From Bacillus sp. FJAT-25509 (GTDB lineage: Bacteria; Bacillota; Bacilli; Bacillales; Bacillaceae_G), in assembly GCF_001420605.1 (NCBI RefSeq), contig NZ_LJIZ01000007.1, forward strand, positions 1-64,000: a stretch of 64,000 nt of DNA, given 5' to 3'. The notes beneath the pieces are model-generated. The model saw only the letters and a program-made list of their open reading frames with translations, was not told the origin of the DNA and did no database searches. Positions within the stretch are counted from its first letter, which is position 1, and each line of letters opens with the position of its first letter. Positions 53,464 to 62,892 of this stretch are shown piece by piece. Position numbers and translations under genes: made by a program.

Positions 53464-53483
53464 ATACCCAATAGGGTATTATA
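53464..53483 (-). promoter_or_regulatory. CstR-like operator and -10 box of the aminotransferase gene
   Basis: ATACC-CAATAG-GGTAT (53464-53479) overlaps a perfect TATAAT (53478-53483, minus strand). No strong -35 box is seen. It is a full match to the sites in front of cstR and dsrE. Confidence 0.75.
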
Positions 53484-53496
53484 TAAAATGCACTGA

Positions 53497-53523
53497 AGCC
53501 AGTCCGCTCATGACGGAATGGCT
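53497..53523. other. GC-rich hairpin between dsdA and the aminotransferase gene
   Basis: AGCCAGTCCG (53497-53506) pairs with CGGAATGGCT (53514-53523), with one mismatch. There is no T-run on the minus side, so it may be a weak terminator for dsdA or a repeat fragment. Confidence 0.45.
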
Positions 53524-53527
53524 TTAT

Positions 53528-53692
53528 TAAAGTAATTAATTAATTTTTAAACAGAACCAATTAAAAAGAAAATATCTTGCGTCAAAATCTAAATAGAAAA
53601 CTTATTTACATATACAAATATATGTCAAATTATTCTGCATTAAAAGAATTTTTTCACTTTTAAAATATTAGTAAAATTTTACACTATCTATT
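53528..53692. other. AT-rich gap after dsdA
   Basis: No gene or clear terminator is visible between the dsdA stop and the hairpin at 53497. Confidence 0.4.
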
Positions 53693-55030
53693 TTATTTAA
53701 AAAGAGACCCTTTTTGATAGTACTCTTTCATCATTTTTTCTGGGACCATACTACCACCTGTCCCCCAAATAACATGGGTACTATTCTTCATTTTTTTCAA
53801 CAAATTATTTTTTAGTAAATAATTATGGCCCTCATTAAATAATTTAATTGGACCGATCATACCAGCTAGCGCTGACGGTTCTAAATAAAGATCCTCAGTA
53901 TCAGCTAACTCTTTTAACATTGTATATAGTTTTTCATCACTAATTGTATAGCTACCACTTAAAAAAGGCTCAATGATTTTTCCCACAAAGCCAGATGGTC
54001 TCCCTACAGCTAGGCCATCTGCATCTGTTTTATTATCAATACCGAAATCTTGTACAGAAACTTGATCATGAAGTCCAGTCATTAATCCAATCAACATACA
54101 TGGAGAATGAGTTGGCTCGGCAAAGAAGCAATGAACATTATCTTTGAATAATAGTTTCAAACCAAATACAACACCACCAGGACCTCCTCCAACTCCGCAA
54201 GGTAAATAAACAAATAGTGGATGATTTTCATCAATTGTAATGTCTAATTCTTCAAATTGCTTTTTTAAACGTGAAGCTGCTACTGCATATCCTAAAAATA
54301 AATCATTTGAATTTTCATCGTCTACAAAATAACAATTAGGATCTGCTTCTGCTTGTATTCGACCTTCTTCTACTGCTTTACTATAATCCGCCTCGTACTC
54401 AATGACATTTACGTTTTTACTTCTAAGTAAATCTTTTTTCCATTGCTTTGCATCCGCTGACATATGTACCGTTACTTTAAAACCTAACTTTGCACTTATT
54501 ATTCCAATACTCATACCTAAATTACCTGTAGACCCTACTGCAATTGAGAAGTTTGAGAAAAACTCTCTAAAAATATCACTATCTATTTTTGAGTAATCAT
54601 CATCAATCGTTAATAATTGATGCTCTAAAGCTAGGCTTTCGGCATGCTTTAATATTTCATAAATGCCACCTCTTGCTTTTATTGACCCTGATATTGGTAA
54701 ATGGCTATCACATTTTAAAAATAATTCTCCTAATATAGTTTGTTGAAAGTTTTTCTCTAACGATTGTTTCATAGAAGGAATTTTTACTAAAGGAGACTCA
54801 ATAATGCCATTTGTATCTTTTGTTTCTGGAAAAACTTTTGAAATATATGGAGCAAACCTTTTTAATCGTTCATCTGCATCGTTTACATCCTCTTGAGTAA
54901 GTGGTGACTTTTTAATTGCTTTTTGAAACATCTCAAAATTTGGATTCAACCAAAGATATTCCTCTAATTCAATCAGTTTTTTTAAGATTGGATCATTTTC
55001 TATATATTCCTGAATATCAATTCTTTCCAT
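53693..55030 (-). CDS. dsdA: D-serine dehydratase
   Basis: This PLP-dependent enzyme converts D-serine to pyruvate and ammonia. The protein has 445 residues, the usual size, with the PLP lysine K118 in SGSIKARGG, the glycine-rich phosphate loop SVGTGNLG-like ([10 protein letters not shown]), and [19 protein letters not shown] precedes the ATG. It is monocistronic on the minus strand and divergent from chrA. It detoxifies D-serine, which inhibits growth. Confidence 0.93.
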   Translation of the reverse strand: MERIDIQEYIENDPILKKLIELEEYLWLNPNFEMFQKAIKKSPLTQEDVNDADERLKRFAPYISKVFPETKDTNGIIESPLVKIPSMKQSLEKNFQQTILGELFLKCDSHLPISGSIKARGGIYEILKHAESLALEHQLLTIDDDYSKIDSDIFREFFSNFSIAVGSTGNLGMSIGIISAKLGFKVTVHMSADAKQWKKDLLRSKNVNVIEYEADYSKAVEEGRIQAEADPNCYFVDDENSNDLFLGYAVAASRLKKQFEELDITIDENHPLFVYLPCGVGGGPGGVVFGLKLLFKDNVHCFFAEPTHSPCMLIGLMTGLHDQVSVQDFGIDNKTDADGLAVGRPSGFVGKIIEPFLSGSYTISDEKLYTMLKELADTEDLYLEPSALAGMIGPIKLFNEGHNYLLKNNLLKKMKNSTHVIWGTGGSMVPEKMMKEYYQKGSLFK

Positions 55031-55224
55031 CTATTTTCCTCCTAGACTTTAACAGTTTATATGTAGTTTAGCAGATATTATTACAAGAACAATAACGTTG
55101 TTTTCAAAAAGAGTTTCTAGAATAACTTTGATTGTTAATCTTTTGTAAATTCCCATCAAAAGAGATTGGTTTAGATTTTGATTCAAACTATACTATTTTT
55201 ATGTATCAGTTGTTGGAGGGAAAT

Positions 55225-56418
55225 ATGAATCCTTATGATAAAAATAGTAAGTTATATCTTTTGTTAGAAATACTTATTGTTTCTACTAAACTAGGTTTAA
55301 CTTCTTTTGGTGGACCGATTGCTCATTTAGGTTATTTTCGTGAAGAATATGTAAGAAGAAAAAAGTGGATTGACGATCCAAACTATGCTGACTTAGTCGC
55401 TTTGTCACAATTTTTACCTGGACCAGCAAGTAGCCAAGTTGGTATTGGTATTGGTTTAATACGTGCAGGGGTCTTAGGTGGCATTGTCTCGTTTATTGGA
55501 TTTACATTACCTTCAGTCATCGCACTTATATTATTTGCACTATTATTACAAGACTTCGATATAAAAAATTCAGGTTGGATTCATGGACTAAAACTGGTTG
55601 CGGTACCGATTGTTGCACAGGCTATTTTAGGTATGGTAAAGAACTTGACGCCTGATTTAAAAAGGAAAGCTCTTGCTTTGTTTGCATTGATTGTTACATT
55701 AATATGGCAAACAGCATTCTCTCAAATTGTTGTCATTTTAATTTCTTCAATTGTAGGTTATTTTCTATATCAAGATAATGATAACAGTGATAAAACTACA
55801 CTCACTACGAATATCTCAAAAAAGTTTTCTGTGTTTTGTTTAGTTATATTTTTTATTTTATTGGCAATATTGCCTTTAATTAATTCCTTAACACCATCAA
55901 AATGGATCGCTATATTTGATAGTTTCTATAGAGCAGGATCAATGGTATTTGGTGGAGGCCATGTTGTTCTCCCTCTCCTTGAACGTGAGTTCGTTCCTAC
56001 TGGATGGCTAAGCAAAGAAACATTTTTGGCTGGATATGGTGTCACGCAGGCTGTACCTGGACCATTATTTACGTTTGCAGCCTATTTAGGAACTGTTATG
56101 TTGGGCTGGCGAGGAGGTTTAATTGCAACGATTGCCATCTTTTTACCTGCTTTCCTACTTATTTTAGGTACTCTCCCATTTTGGTCTAGTATGCGTCGTA
56201 GTTCGAAATTAAGGAGAGCTTTATTAGGCGTAAACGCAGCAGTAGTTGGGATTTTAATTTCAGCTTTTTGTAATCCAATATGGGTCAGCTCTGTATTTTC
56301 GATTTTTGACTTTGTAATCGTAGCAATCTTATTTAGTTTGTTAGTAATTATGAAATTACCACCATTGGTTATTGTACTTGTAGGAGCAATTAGCGGAGAA
56401 ATTTTATCTAGAATTTAA
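55225..56418 (+). CDS. chrA: Chromate transporter ChrA family
   Basis: This 397-residue membrane protein of the CHR family is the long two-domain form. Each half carries the family motif: FGGPIAHLGYFREE and FGGGHVVLPLLERE, each followed by QFLPGPASSQVG or TQAVPGPLFTFAAYLG. It exports chromate, and some members handle related oxyanions. ATG 55225 follows GGAGGG by 4 bases; the longer frame from 55132 lacks a binding site. Both motifs are intact, and it converges on the glycerate kinase gene. Confidence 0.92.
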   Translation: MNPYDKNSKLYLLLEILIVSTKLGLTSFGGPIAHLGYFREEYVRRKKWIDDPNYADLVALSQFLPGPASSQVGIGIGLIRAGVLGGIVSFIGFTLPSVIALILFALLLQDFDIKNSGWIHGLKLVAVPIVAQAILGMVKNLTPDLKRKALALFALIVTLIWQTAFSQIVVILISSIVGYFLYQDNDNSDKTTLTTNISKKFSVFCLVIFFILLAILPLINSLTPSKWIAIFDSFYRAGSMVFGGGHVVLPLLEREFVPTGWLSKETFLAGYGVTQAVPGPLFTFAAYLGTVMLGWRGGLIATIAIFLPAFLLILGTLPFWSSMRRSSKLRRALLGVNAAVVGILISAFCNPIWVSSVFSIFDFVIVAILFSLLVIMKLPPLVIVLVGAISGEILSRI

Positions 56419-56497
56419 ATTAACTTTGGTTGAATAAAGCCGTTCAAGCATTAGAAGAACAGCGTCTTGCCATTTTTAATAGAAGGGCAAATCCAAT

Positions 56498-56538
56498 AAA
56501 AAAGCAGAAAAACTTATACAATGTTTTTCTGCTTTTTT
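56498..56538. terminator. Bidirectional terminator between chrA and glycerate kinase
   Basis: GCAGAAAAAC (56504-56513) pairs with GTTTTTCTGC (56523-56532), with A6 and T6 flanks. It ends both convergent units. Confidence 0.92.
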
Positions 56539-56546
56539 ATTTTCAA

Positions 56547-57668
56547 TTATTTTAATAATACAGCTATATTTCTCGCAGTTCTTTCAATATTTTCAAATGC
56601 GTTCTTCATAACATCTTCAATCGGTAAGATTGCAGGAATTGTAGGAAAAATGGCATCGATTCCGTGTTTATACATTTCCTCTATTCCATCACCTATACTT
56701 CCACAAATGGCAATTACTTTTGCATTAGATGGGGCACAAGCAGCCGCCCCAACAGGTGCCTTACCAAAAATTGTTTGTCCATCCATTCTGCCTTCTCCTA
56801 CAATTATGATGTCAGCATCCTTACAGATTTCTTTAACATTTAATTGTTCAAGAACCAGTTCGATCCCTTTTTTGATTGAAGCATTTGCGAATAGCATTAG
56901 GCCTGCACCCATGCCCCCACCAGCTCCACTACCGGGGAACTCTGAGACAGATTTATTTAGATAATCCTCGGCAATCTGATAGAAATTTCCCATTGCTTCA
57001 TCCATTGTAGCTAATTGTTCCTCAGAAAGTCCTTTCTGTGGTCCAAATATATAGGTTGCTCCATTTCTACCAATCAATGGATTAACAACATCTGCCGCAA
57101 TCGTGATTTTCACATTATCTAGTAGTGGTGGCTTGTTTTCATCAGACATTGAAGCTACTTTTAGCAATGCCTCACCATTACATTCAATTTCCCCACCATT
57201 TTGATCGAAGAATTGGTAGCCTAACGCTTGAGCCATCCCAATCCCACCATCATTTGTTGAGCTACCTCCAACACCAACAATAAGCTCAGAAGCTCCACGC
57301 TCAATAGCATAAAGAATTAATTCGCCAACACCAAAAGAAGTAGTTTGTAATGGATCACGTTTTTCAAGTGGTACAAGATGCAAACCACAAGCTTCAGCCA
57401 TTTCGATAAATGCCGTTTTATTATCCTTAGAAAATGCAATTTTAGCTTGAACAGTTTCATTAAGTGGGCCTGTTACATTAATGGTCTCTACTTCTCCACC
57501 ATTTGAAGCGATTAAAGCTTGAACAGTGCCCTCCCCTCCGTCAGCCAATGGTAATAAATGATACTCTGCATTCGGGAATACGGTATGAAAGCCTTTATGA
57601 ATGGCATTAGCTACATTCGTTGCATCCAAGCTTTCTTTAAAGGAATCCGGTAATATAACTACTTTCAT
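56547..57668 (-). CDS. glxK: Glycerate kinase (GlxK/GarK family)
   Basis: This 373-residue kinase phosphorylates D-glycerate to a phosphoglycerate. It opens MKVVILPDSFKESLDA and has LADGGEGTVQALI, VGVGGSSTNDGGIGMAQALG, and the C-terminal EGRMDGQTIFGKAPVG, all signature motifs. It starts 12 bases after the GH65 stop with a strong AAGGAGG site and is the last gene of the carbohydrate operon. This placement suggests that glycerate is produced by the pathway, for example from a glycerate-containing glycoside or by aldol cleavage of a sugar acid. That is inference. Confidence 0.92.
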   Translation of the reverse strand: MKVVILPDSFKESLDATNVANAIHKGFHTVFPNAEYHLLPLADGGEGTVQALIASNGGEVETINVTGPLNETVQAKIAFSKDNKTAFIEMAEACGLHLVPLEKRDPLQTTSFGVGELILYAIERGASELIVGVGGSSTNDGGIGMAQALGYQFFDQNGGEIECNGEALLKVASMSDENKPPLLDNVKITIAADVVNPLIGRNGATYIFGPQKGLSEEQLATMDEAMGNFYQIAEDYLNKSVSEFPGSGAGGGMGAGLMLFANASIKKGIELVLEQLNVKEICKDADIIIVGEGRMDGQTIFGKAPVGAAACAPSNAKVIAICGSIGDGIEEMYKHGIDAIFPTIPAILPIEDVMKNAFENIERTARNIAVLLK

Positions 57669-57680
57669 TTGTCCTCCTCC

Positions 57681-59903
57681 TTAAAGTGAAGCGATAATTT
57701 GATCTGTTAAGTTAAATAATTCTCCGTTAATTTCAATCGCAACTTCTGTATCAGTTTGTTTAGTCACCGTTACAGATTCGTGCGTAATTGAAATCTCAAG
57801 ATTTATACCTTGCCAATGGAACGGGAAAGAAAGTTTGTCCCAATTTTTAGGTAAGTTTGGATTAATCTTTAACTTATTAGCTTCCACCGTAATGTTTGCA
57901 AAACCAAAGATTGTTGCTAACCAATTAGCACCTAGAGATGCTGCATGAATTCCTTCATCGGATGACTTCGGATTAGGTCCTAAATCGATTAAGCAAGCTT
58001 CTTGAAAAAGTCGATAAGCATTTTCTTTTTCGCCATATCTTGCAGCAACAATTGCATGAATCGCTTTACTAAGTGATGAATCATGAATTGTATGCTCCTC
58101 ATAATAATGCAAATTCTTTTTGATTACATCTTCTTCAAATAAATTTGGGAATAGATATAGTAACATAACTACATCGGCCTGTTTTAAAATCTGCATCTCA
58201 TTTATTTCTTGTCGTGAATAATCAAAGAGTATTGCCTGACTACCTTGTGTCTGTTTATAAATCGATAAATCAATCTCAGGTTTTGTTAAAAATGTATCAT
58301 CCTGTGGAATAATCTTGTCTTCGTTTGGTTGTGGTAAGTAAAGTCGATTTAAAAAGTCATTTCCGCTCTTTACTAGGTCTTCTTCGATTTTATTATATTT
58401 TTCCATATAGCATAATGCTTGTTGAACATTATAATAAGCCATATAGTTCGTATAAGCATTGTTGTTAATATGTTCTGTATATTCATCTGGTCCAATTACA
58501 TCATTAATTGAAAGTAGTTCATTTTCAGCAGTCGTACGACTAATCCAAAAACGTGCAGTTTCCTTTAACAATTCTAAACCTTCATTTGCCATAAATACTT
58601 CATCATGTGTATTTTCATAGTATTGACATACTGCAAATGCAATATCAGCTACAATATGATGCTCAGCTATAGACGAAGCAACCTTTTGACGAGTACCAGT
58701 TAATATATTAATAGCTGCATATTCAGGAGTTTCCTCCATTCCAGAGTATGCACTTTCCCATGGGAAAAGAGCTCCAGCATAACCATTTTTAGTAGCCTTA
58801 TCTTTTGCTTCTTTTATATGAAGATATCGATATGTTAATAATTTTCTTGCTACTTCTGGTTCAGTGAATAAGTGAAAAGGTGCAATAAAAATTTCCGTAT
58901 CCCAAAATACATGTCCTTTGTATCCTTCACCTGTTAAACCTTTTGCTCCAACACTAAATCTTTCATCATGTGATGGTGTCATTATTTCAATATGGTAAAG
59001 TGAAAAGTCTATTGCGATTTGATCAATCTCTTCCTTTGAAGAAATGCTAACACGCTTTTGTTCCCAAAAATGATTCCACTTAATAGCTGAACTTTCTAGT
59101 AGACGATCGTATCCAACTGAACTATTGTCTTGAACAGCCTGAATACTAGCTTGTGCAGGTTCTTGTTCTAACTTATCAATTGAAGTATAGACTGCACTTA
59201 TTTTTTCTAATTCGAACGGCTGATCAACGGTTAAATCTTGTTTAATGATTGCCATAAGTTGACGATTCTTTGCCACAAAAGAAACATCACTAGTTCTAGG
59301 TACATTACACGAAGTTGCTAAAGCGATTGTATGATTACTTTCAGTCGTTCTATATACAGCATGCATTATTTTTTTATCGATTACACGAATATTTTCTTCT
59401 AAAAGGTGTTGCTTTCCAAAATTGGACGTTTGTGCATCAATACCAGTTGTTATTTTAATTGATGCATCGCAATCCAAACTAATCACAGTAATTTTTGATG
59501 CAAGTAAATGTAAATTATCTTTTGAAACAAACCGTTGAAATTTTAAACAAAAACGGTTACTATCTTTGTTTTTCCATACGACTTCTCTTGTTAGTTCACC
59601 TTTTTGCATATTTAAAATACGCTTATAAGATAGGATTTCACCTGTAAGGACAGAAAAAATCTCACCATTTATTTCAATTTTCATACCAATTAGATCTGGT
59701 AAATTTACGATTTCTGTAACATCATTTGATGTGAATTTATTATAAACCCCTGCTACGTACATTCCTCGAGTTTGTTCTGAATAATATTCCTCATGACTTG
59801 CTCGTAAACCTAAATAGCCATTTCCTAAAGCCATAATCGTTGCGTACTTATTAATAGATTGTAAATCAAATTTATTTTCGTTAATTACATTTACTTCTTT
59901 CAT
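57681..59903 (-). CDS. Glycoside hydrolase family 65 phosphorylase
   Basis: This 740-residue GH65 protein has an N-terminal beta-sandwich (about 1-260), a helical linker, an (alpha/alpha)6 barrel (about 310-660) and a small C-terminal beta domain. The catalytic acid is Glu474 in VIGPDEYTEHINNNAY. The substrate loop GHVFWDTEIFIAPF and phosphate-site stretch QTQGSQAILFDYSR are typical. Family members phosphorolyse alpha-glucosides (maltose, trehalose, kojibiose, nigerose, glucosylglycerol) to beta-glucose 1-phosphate. The aglycone cannot be read from sequence. No beta-phosphoglucomutase is in the visible part of the operon. It overlaps the Gfo/Idh gene by 4 bases. Confidence 0.9.
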   Translation of the reverse strand: MKEVNVINENKFDLQSINKYATIMALGNGYLGLRASHEEYYSEQTRGMYVAGVYNKFTSNDVTEIVNLPDLIGMKIEINGEIFSVLTGEILSYKRILNMQKGELTREVVWKNKDSNRFCLKFQRFVSKDNLHLLASKITVISLDCDASIKITTGIDAQTSNFGKQHLLEENIRVIDKKIMHAVYRTTESNHTIALATSCNVPRTSDVSFVAKNRQLMAIIKQDLTVDQPFELEKISAVYTSIDKLEQEPAQASIQAVQDNSSVGYDRLLESSAIKWNHFWEQKRVSISSKEEIDQIAIDFSLYHIEIMTPSHDERFSVGAKGLTGEGYKGHVFWDTEIFIAPFHLFTEPEVARKLLTYRYLHIKEAKDKATKNGYAGALFPWESAYSGMEETPEYAAINILTGTRQKVASSIAEHHIVADIAFAVCQYYENTHDEVFMANEGLELLKETARFWISRTTAENELLSINDVIGPDEYTEHINNNAYTNYMAYYNVQQALCYMEKYNKIEEDLVKSGNDFLNRLYLPQPNEDKIIPQDDTFLTKPEIDLSIYKQTQGSQAILFDYSRQEINEMQILKQADVVMLLYLFPNLFEEDVIKKNLHYYEEHTIHDSSLSKAIHAIVAARYGEKENAYRLFQEACLIDLGPNPKSSDEGIHAASLGANWLATIFGFANITVEANKLKINPNLPKNWDKLSFPFHWQGINLEISITHESVTVTKQTDTEVAIEINGELFNLTDQIIASL

Positions 59904-60937
59904 AAAGATATACTCTCACCTTTTTCAGCTGATTGATAGATCGCTTCAACAAGTTGTTGGATAGCATAACCTTGTTTTCCATCTGCTAACATGACATTCT
60001 TACCTAAACAACGATCAACAAAAGCAGCCATGCTTTTCGAATGGCGATCAGGATCAGCCTCTTCTCTCTTTAAAAGAGTTACAAGCTCTCCTTTTTCATC
60101 TGTGTAGATTTCCGCAGGGAACAACAAAGCACCAGCTTGATCTCCACAAAGCTCTACATTCATTTCTGATTTTTCTTTTATATTCAATGCAAAGGATGTT
60201 TCTAATTGAATTAAGCATCCATTTTCTAATTCAATATAAGAAAATAAAGAATCTTCTACTTCAAATTTTGAAGGATCCCATTTACCAAATGCTCCTTCAT
60301 CTTTCTTATGACCAATTTTCTGAAACATTTTTGCTGTTACTTTTTTAACTTTTGGATAGTCCAAAACGTATAGTGCAGTATCAAGCATATGGATTCCTAA
60401 ATCGATTAGTGGTCCTCCACCTTGGATCTCTTTATTAGTGAAATTACCCCAACCTGGAATTCCATTTCGTCTTAAAGCCTTTACTTTAACAAAATAAATA
60501 TCACCTAATAAACCTTGCTCTATTTTTTCTTTTACGATCGATACATCATCAGCAAAACGATGATGAAAATCATAGGCAAGTATACGTCCCTTCGCTAGCG
60601 CTGTTTCATACATCTTTCTAGCATCTTCAGCTAAGATAGCAGGTGGCTTTTCACAAAAAACATCACAATTATTTTCTAATGCTTGCATAACACTTTCAAA
60701 ATGATATTTATTTGGAGTGCAAACACTAACAATTTCAGGACTTTCTTTTGCATACATTTCAGTAGCATCAGTGTAATAGTTAGGAATATTATTACGCTCT
60801 GCAAAGCTCCTTAGTGATTCCTCATTTAAACCAACTACTGCAACAACTTCTAAATCTTCTCTAGTTTTATAGTAAGCAACGTGAACTGTTTCAGCTATTT
60901 GTCCCCCGCCAATAATAGCTACTCTCTTCTTAATCAC
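59900..60937 (-). CDS. Gfo/Idh/MocA-family oxidoreductase
   Basis: This 345-residue NAD(P)-dependent sugar oxidoreductase has the Rossmann start RVAIIGGGQIAETVH, the catalytic Lys in VFCEKPPAI, and the D-x3-H motif GPLIDLGIHMLDTALY. These enzymes oxidise or reduce hydroxyl groups of sugars, cyclitols and their derivatives. The start is GTG 60937, 7 bases after AAAGGAG. It lies between the TIM-barrel isomerase and GH65 genes, so it probably acts on the same glycoside or its aglycone, perhaps as a 3-keto intermediate. Confidence 0.9.
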   Translation of the reverse strand: MIKKRVAIIGGGQIAETVHVAYYKTREDLEVVAVVGLNEESLRSFAERNNIPNYYTDATEMYAKESPEIVSVCTPNKYHFESVMQALENNCDVFCEKPPAILAEDARKMYETALAKGRILAYDFHHRFADDVSIVKEKIEQGLLGDIYFVKVKALRRNGIPGWGNFTNKEIQGGGPLIDLGIHMLDTALYVLDYPKVKKVTAKMFQKIGHKKDEGAFGKWDPSKFEVEDSLFSYIELENGCLIQLETSFALNIKEKSEMNVELCGDQAGALLFPAEIYTDEKGELVTLLKREEADPDRHSKSMAAFVDRCLGKNVMLADGKQGYAIQQLVEAIYQSAEKGESISL

Positions 60938-60950
60938 AATGCTACTCCTT

Positions 60951-61745
60951 TCAACTTAAAGCTTCTTTTATATGATGAAATGCTTTAATGTACTCATCCT
61001 CTAAGTTATTTCCACGTACTCGACATTCAAATGTTAAATAACCATCATAGCCATCTTTATTTAATTGCTCAAAGTGCTTTTTAAAATCTAATGATCCACT
61101 CCCTGGTTGGAAGCGATGATTATCTGCAATGTGAATATGTTCAACTAAGTCACGATTATTGTGAAGTGCTTCTGATATACTATCCTCTTCAATATTCATG
61201 TGATAAAAGTCCGCAATTATTTTCACATTTTTAAACTGATTATCTTCAATATATTTACGTGCATCAACTAAAGTATTAATCATATGATCTTGATATCTGT
61301 TTAATGGTTCTAAGTAAATTGTCGTTCCCGTTTCACCTGCTACTTTATCTAGAAATACTAGTGATTCAGTAACAGCTTTTCGGTCCCCTTCTAAGCTTCT
61401 TGGTGAAGTCATAGGTGGTAAACGGAATGTAAACATCCCCCATGCCGCTGGAACGACAATCCCTTTTCCTCCCACTTCTTTTAATGCTTTTAAAATCTCT
61501 TCAATATCAGCTAACCCTTTTAATCGACGCTCTTCAATAAAGTCGCCAATCCAACCATAATAACCACCACAAGCTGTAGTTACAGGTAAACCAGTCTCAG
61601 TGATTGCCTCTTTAACCTCATCTAAATGATCAACTAAATATTTACCATCAATTTCAAAACCTTCAAAACCAATTTCTTTTAAATAGCTAAATTTTTCCTT
61701 TATGTTATCTGGGAAAAAGGCTTGATTTTGTGTTCCAATTTTCAT
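60951..61745 (-). CDS. Sugar phosphate isomerase/epimerase (TIM barrel, AP_endonuc_2 family)
   Basis: This 264-residue xylose-isomerase-like barrel has metal ligands visible in YLEPLNRY (Glu), IADFYHMNIEE (Asp/His), HIHIADNHR (His) and FECRVRG (Glu). It resembles IolE/IolI, Hyi and 3-dehydroshikimate dehydratase-type proteins. Together with the adjacent Gfo/Idh oxidoreductase it recalls inositol or keto-sugar pathways, where one oxidises and the other isomerises or dehydrates. Its exact reaction is unknown. Confidence 0.85.
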   Translation of the reverse strand: MKIGTQNQAFFPDNIKEKFSYLKEIGFEGFEIDGKYLVDHLDEVKEAITETGLPVTTACGGYYGWIGDFIEERRLKGLADIEEILKALKEVGGKGIVVPAAWGMFTFRLPPMTSPRSLEGDRKAVTESLVFLDKVAGETGTTIYLEPLNRYQDHMINTLVDARKYIEDNQFKNVKIIADFYHMNIEEDSISEALHNNRDLVEHIHIADNHRFQPGSGSLDFKKHFEQLNKDGYDGYLTFECRVRGNNLEDEYIKAFHHIKEALS

Positions 61746-61798
61746 CTTTATTCACTCCTAAATAGAGGGGAGTGCTATACACTCCCAAAACTCTTCTT

Positions 61799-62857
61799 TT
61801 ACTTATTAAATTGAACACCCATCTTAATACTTAGTTTTGGTTTTTGATCAACAAATTCCATATATGATTCAGCAACTTCGTTAAATGAAACAACTGGTTC
61901 AATTAAATCTTCACAATTTAAATACCCGTTCATTAATAATTCCCAACAAGTATTTTCGATTCGTTTACGTGACCAACGTGGATAATCTGGGTTCGGTTCA
62001 CTACTGCCTCGTGAAAATACAATTTTTGCATTGTTAAAGTGAGCTTCACGACCAAGATTAAATCCTTCAGGGAAAGGTTTAGCAAATGCAATATAAGAAA
62101 TTGTTCCACCGTATGCAATTCCTCTTAACGCTGCTTGAAGTGCACTTGAAACACCACTAGTTTCTATAATTGAATCTGCACCCAATTTATTTGTTATTTT
62201 TTTAATTTCGTATCCTAAATCGCAAGCTGTTGGATCAAAGCAATAGTCAGCTCCATTTTTTAAAGCGATATCACATCTATGACTAATCGGATCTACACCA
62301 ATTACAATACCAGCGCCAGCTTTCTTTGCTAATTGAATTGCAATTTGTCCAATCGCACCTAAACCGACAACTACTACATAATCACCTGCTCTAACATTTG
62401 CGTCTCTAACACCGCTCATCGCAAATTGTGCTGGGTCATAATAAACGGCATTCTTCCATGTAGAACCTTCTGGCATTTTTCGTAATTTATAGTTATCTAC
62501 AGCATTAACAATTACAGTTTCCATAATTGGACCATAAGTACAAACTTGATCACCTAATTTATACTCAGTCACTTCATCACCAATTTCACAAATGCTACCT
62601 ACAACCATATTTCCTAATTGAAATTCTCCAAATACGATTCCGCGTGCAGAGCCTTCTTCACGTGGCATAAACATTTTCCACTCTTCATTGAACTCCTCAT
62701 CAATAAATGGGCTAAGTCCTCTAAAATCAACCACTTCCGTACCATGCTTTGGTGATGCGAACTCTACTTTAATTTTTACTTCATTAGGTTGTACTGGGCG
62801 ATCTTCGTACTCGACTAATGCTGCAACTCTCGGTTCAACTGCTACTAATTTTTTCAT
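61799..62857 (-). CDS. Medium-chain dehydrogenase with altered zinc site
   Basis: This 352-residue MDR-superfamily dehydrogenase has an intact NAD(P)-binding motif (VVVGLGAIGQIAIQLAKKAG). The usual catalytic-zinc motif CG[TS]D reads H38-G-T-E41 here (SPKHGTEVVD), and the following GHE is FGE (VFGEFQLGNMVVG). The four-Cys structural zinc lobe is absent. So zinc binding is remodelled or lost. It is the first soluble enzyme after the ABC permeases and probably oxidises the imported sugar or glycoside. Confidence 0.82.
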   Translation of the reverse strand: MKKLVAVEPRVAALVEYEDRPVQPNEVKIKVEFASPKHGTEVVDFRGLSPFIDEEFNEEWKMFMPREEGSARGIVFGEFQLGNMVVGSICEIGDEVTEYKLGDQVCTYGPIMETVIVNAVDNYKLRKMPEGSTWKNAVYYDPAQFAMSGVRDANVRAGDYVVVVGLGAIGQIAIQLAKKAGAGIVIGVDPISHRCDIALKNGADYCFDPTACDLGYEIKKITNKLGADSIIETSGVSSALQAALRGIAYGGTISYIAFAKPFPEGFNLGREAHFNNAKIVFSRGSSEPNPDYPRWSRKRIENTCWELLMNGYLNCEDLIEPVVSFNEVAESYMEFVDQKPKLSIKMGVQFNK

Positions 62858-62892
62858 ATTATTTCATCCTTTCAGTAAAAAATTGTTTCGAA

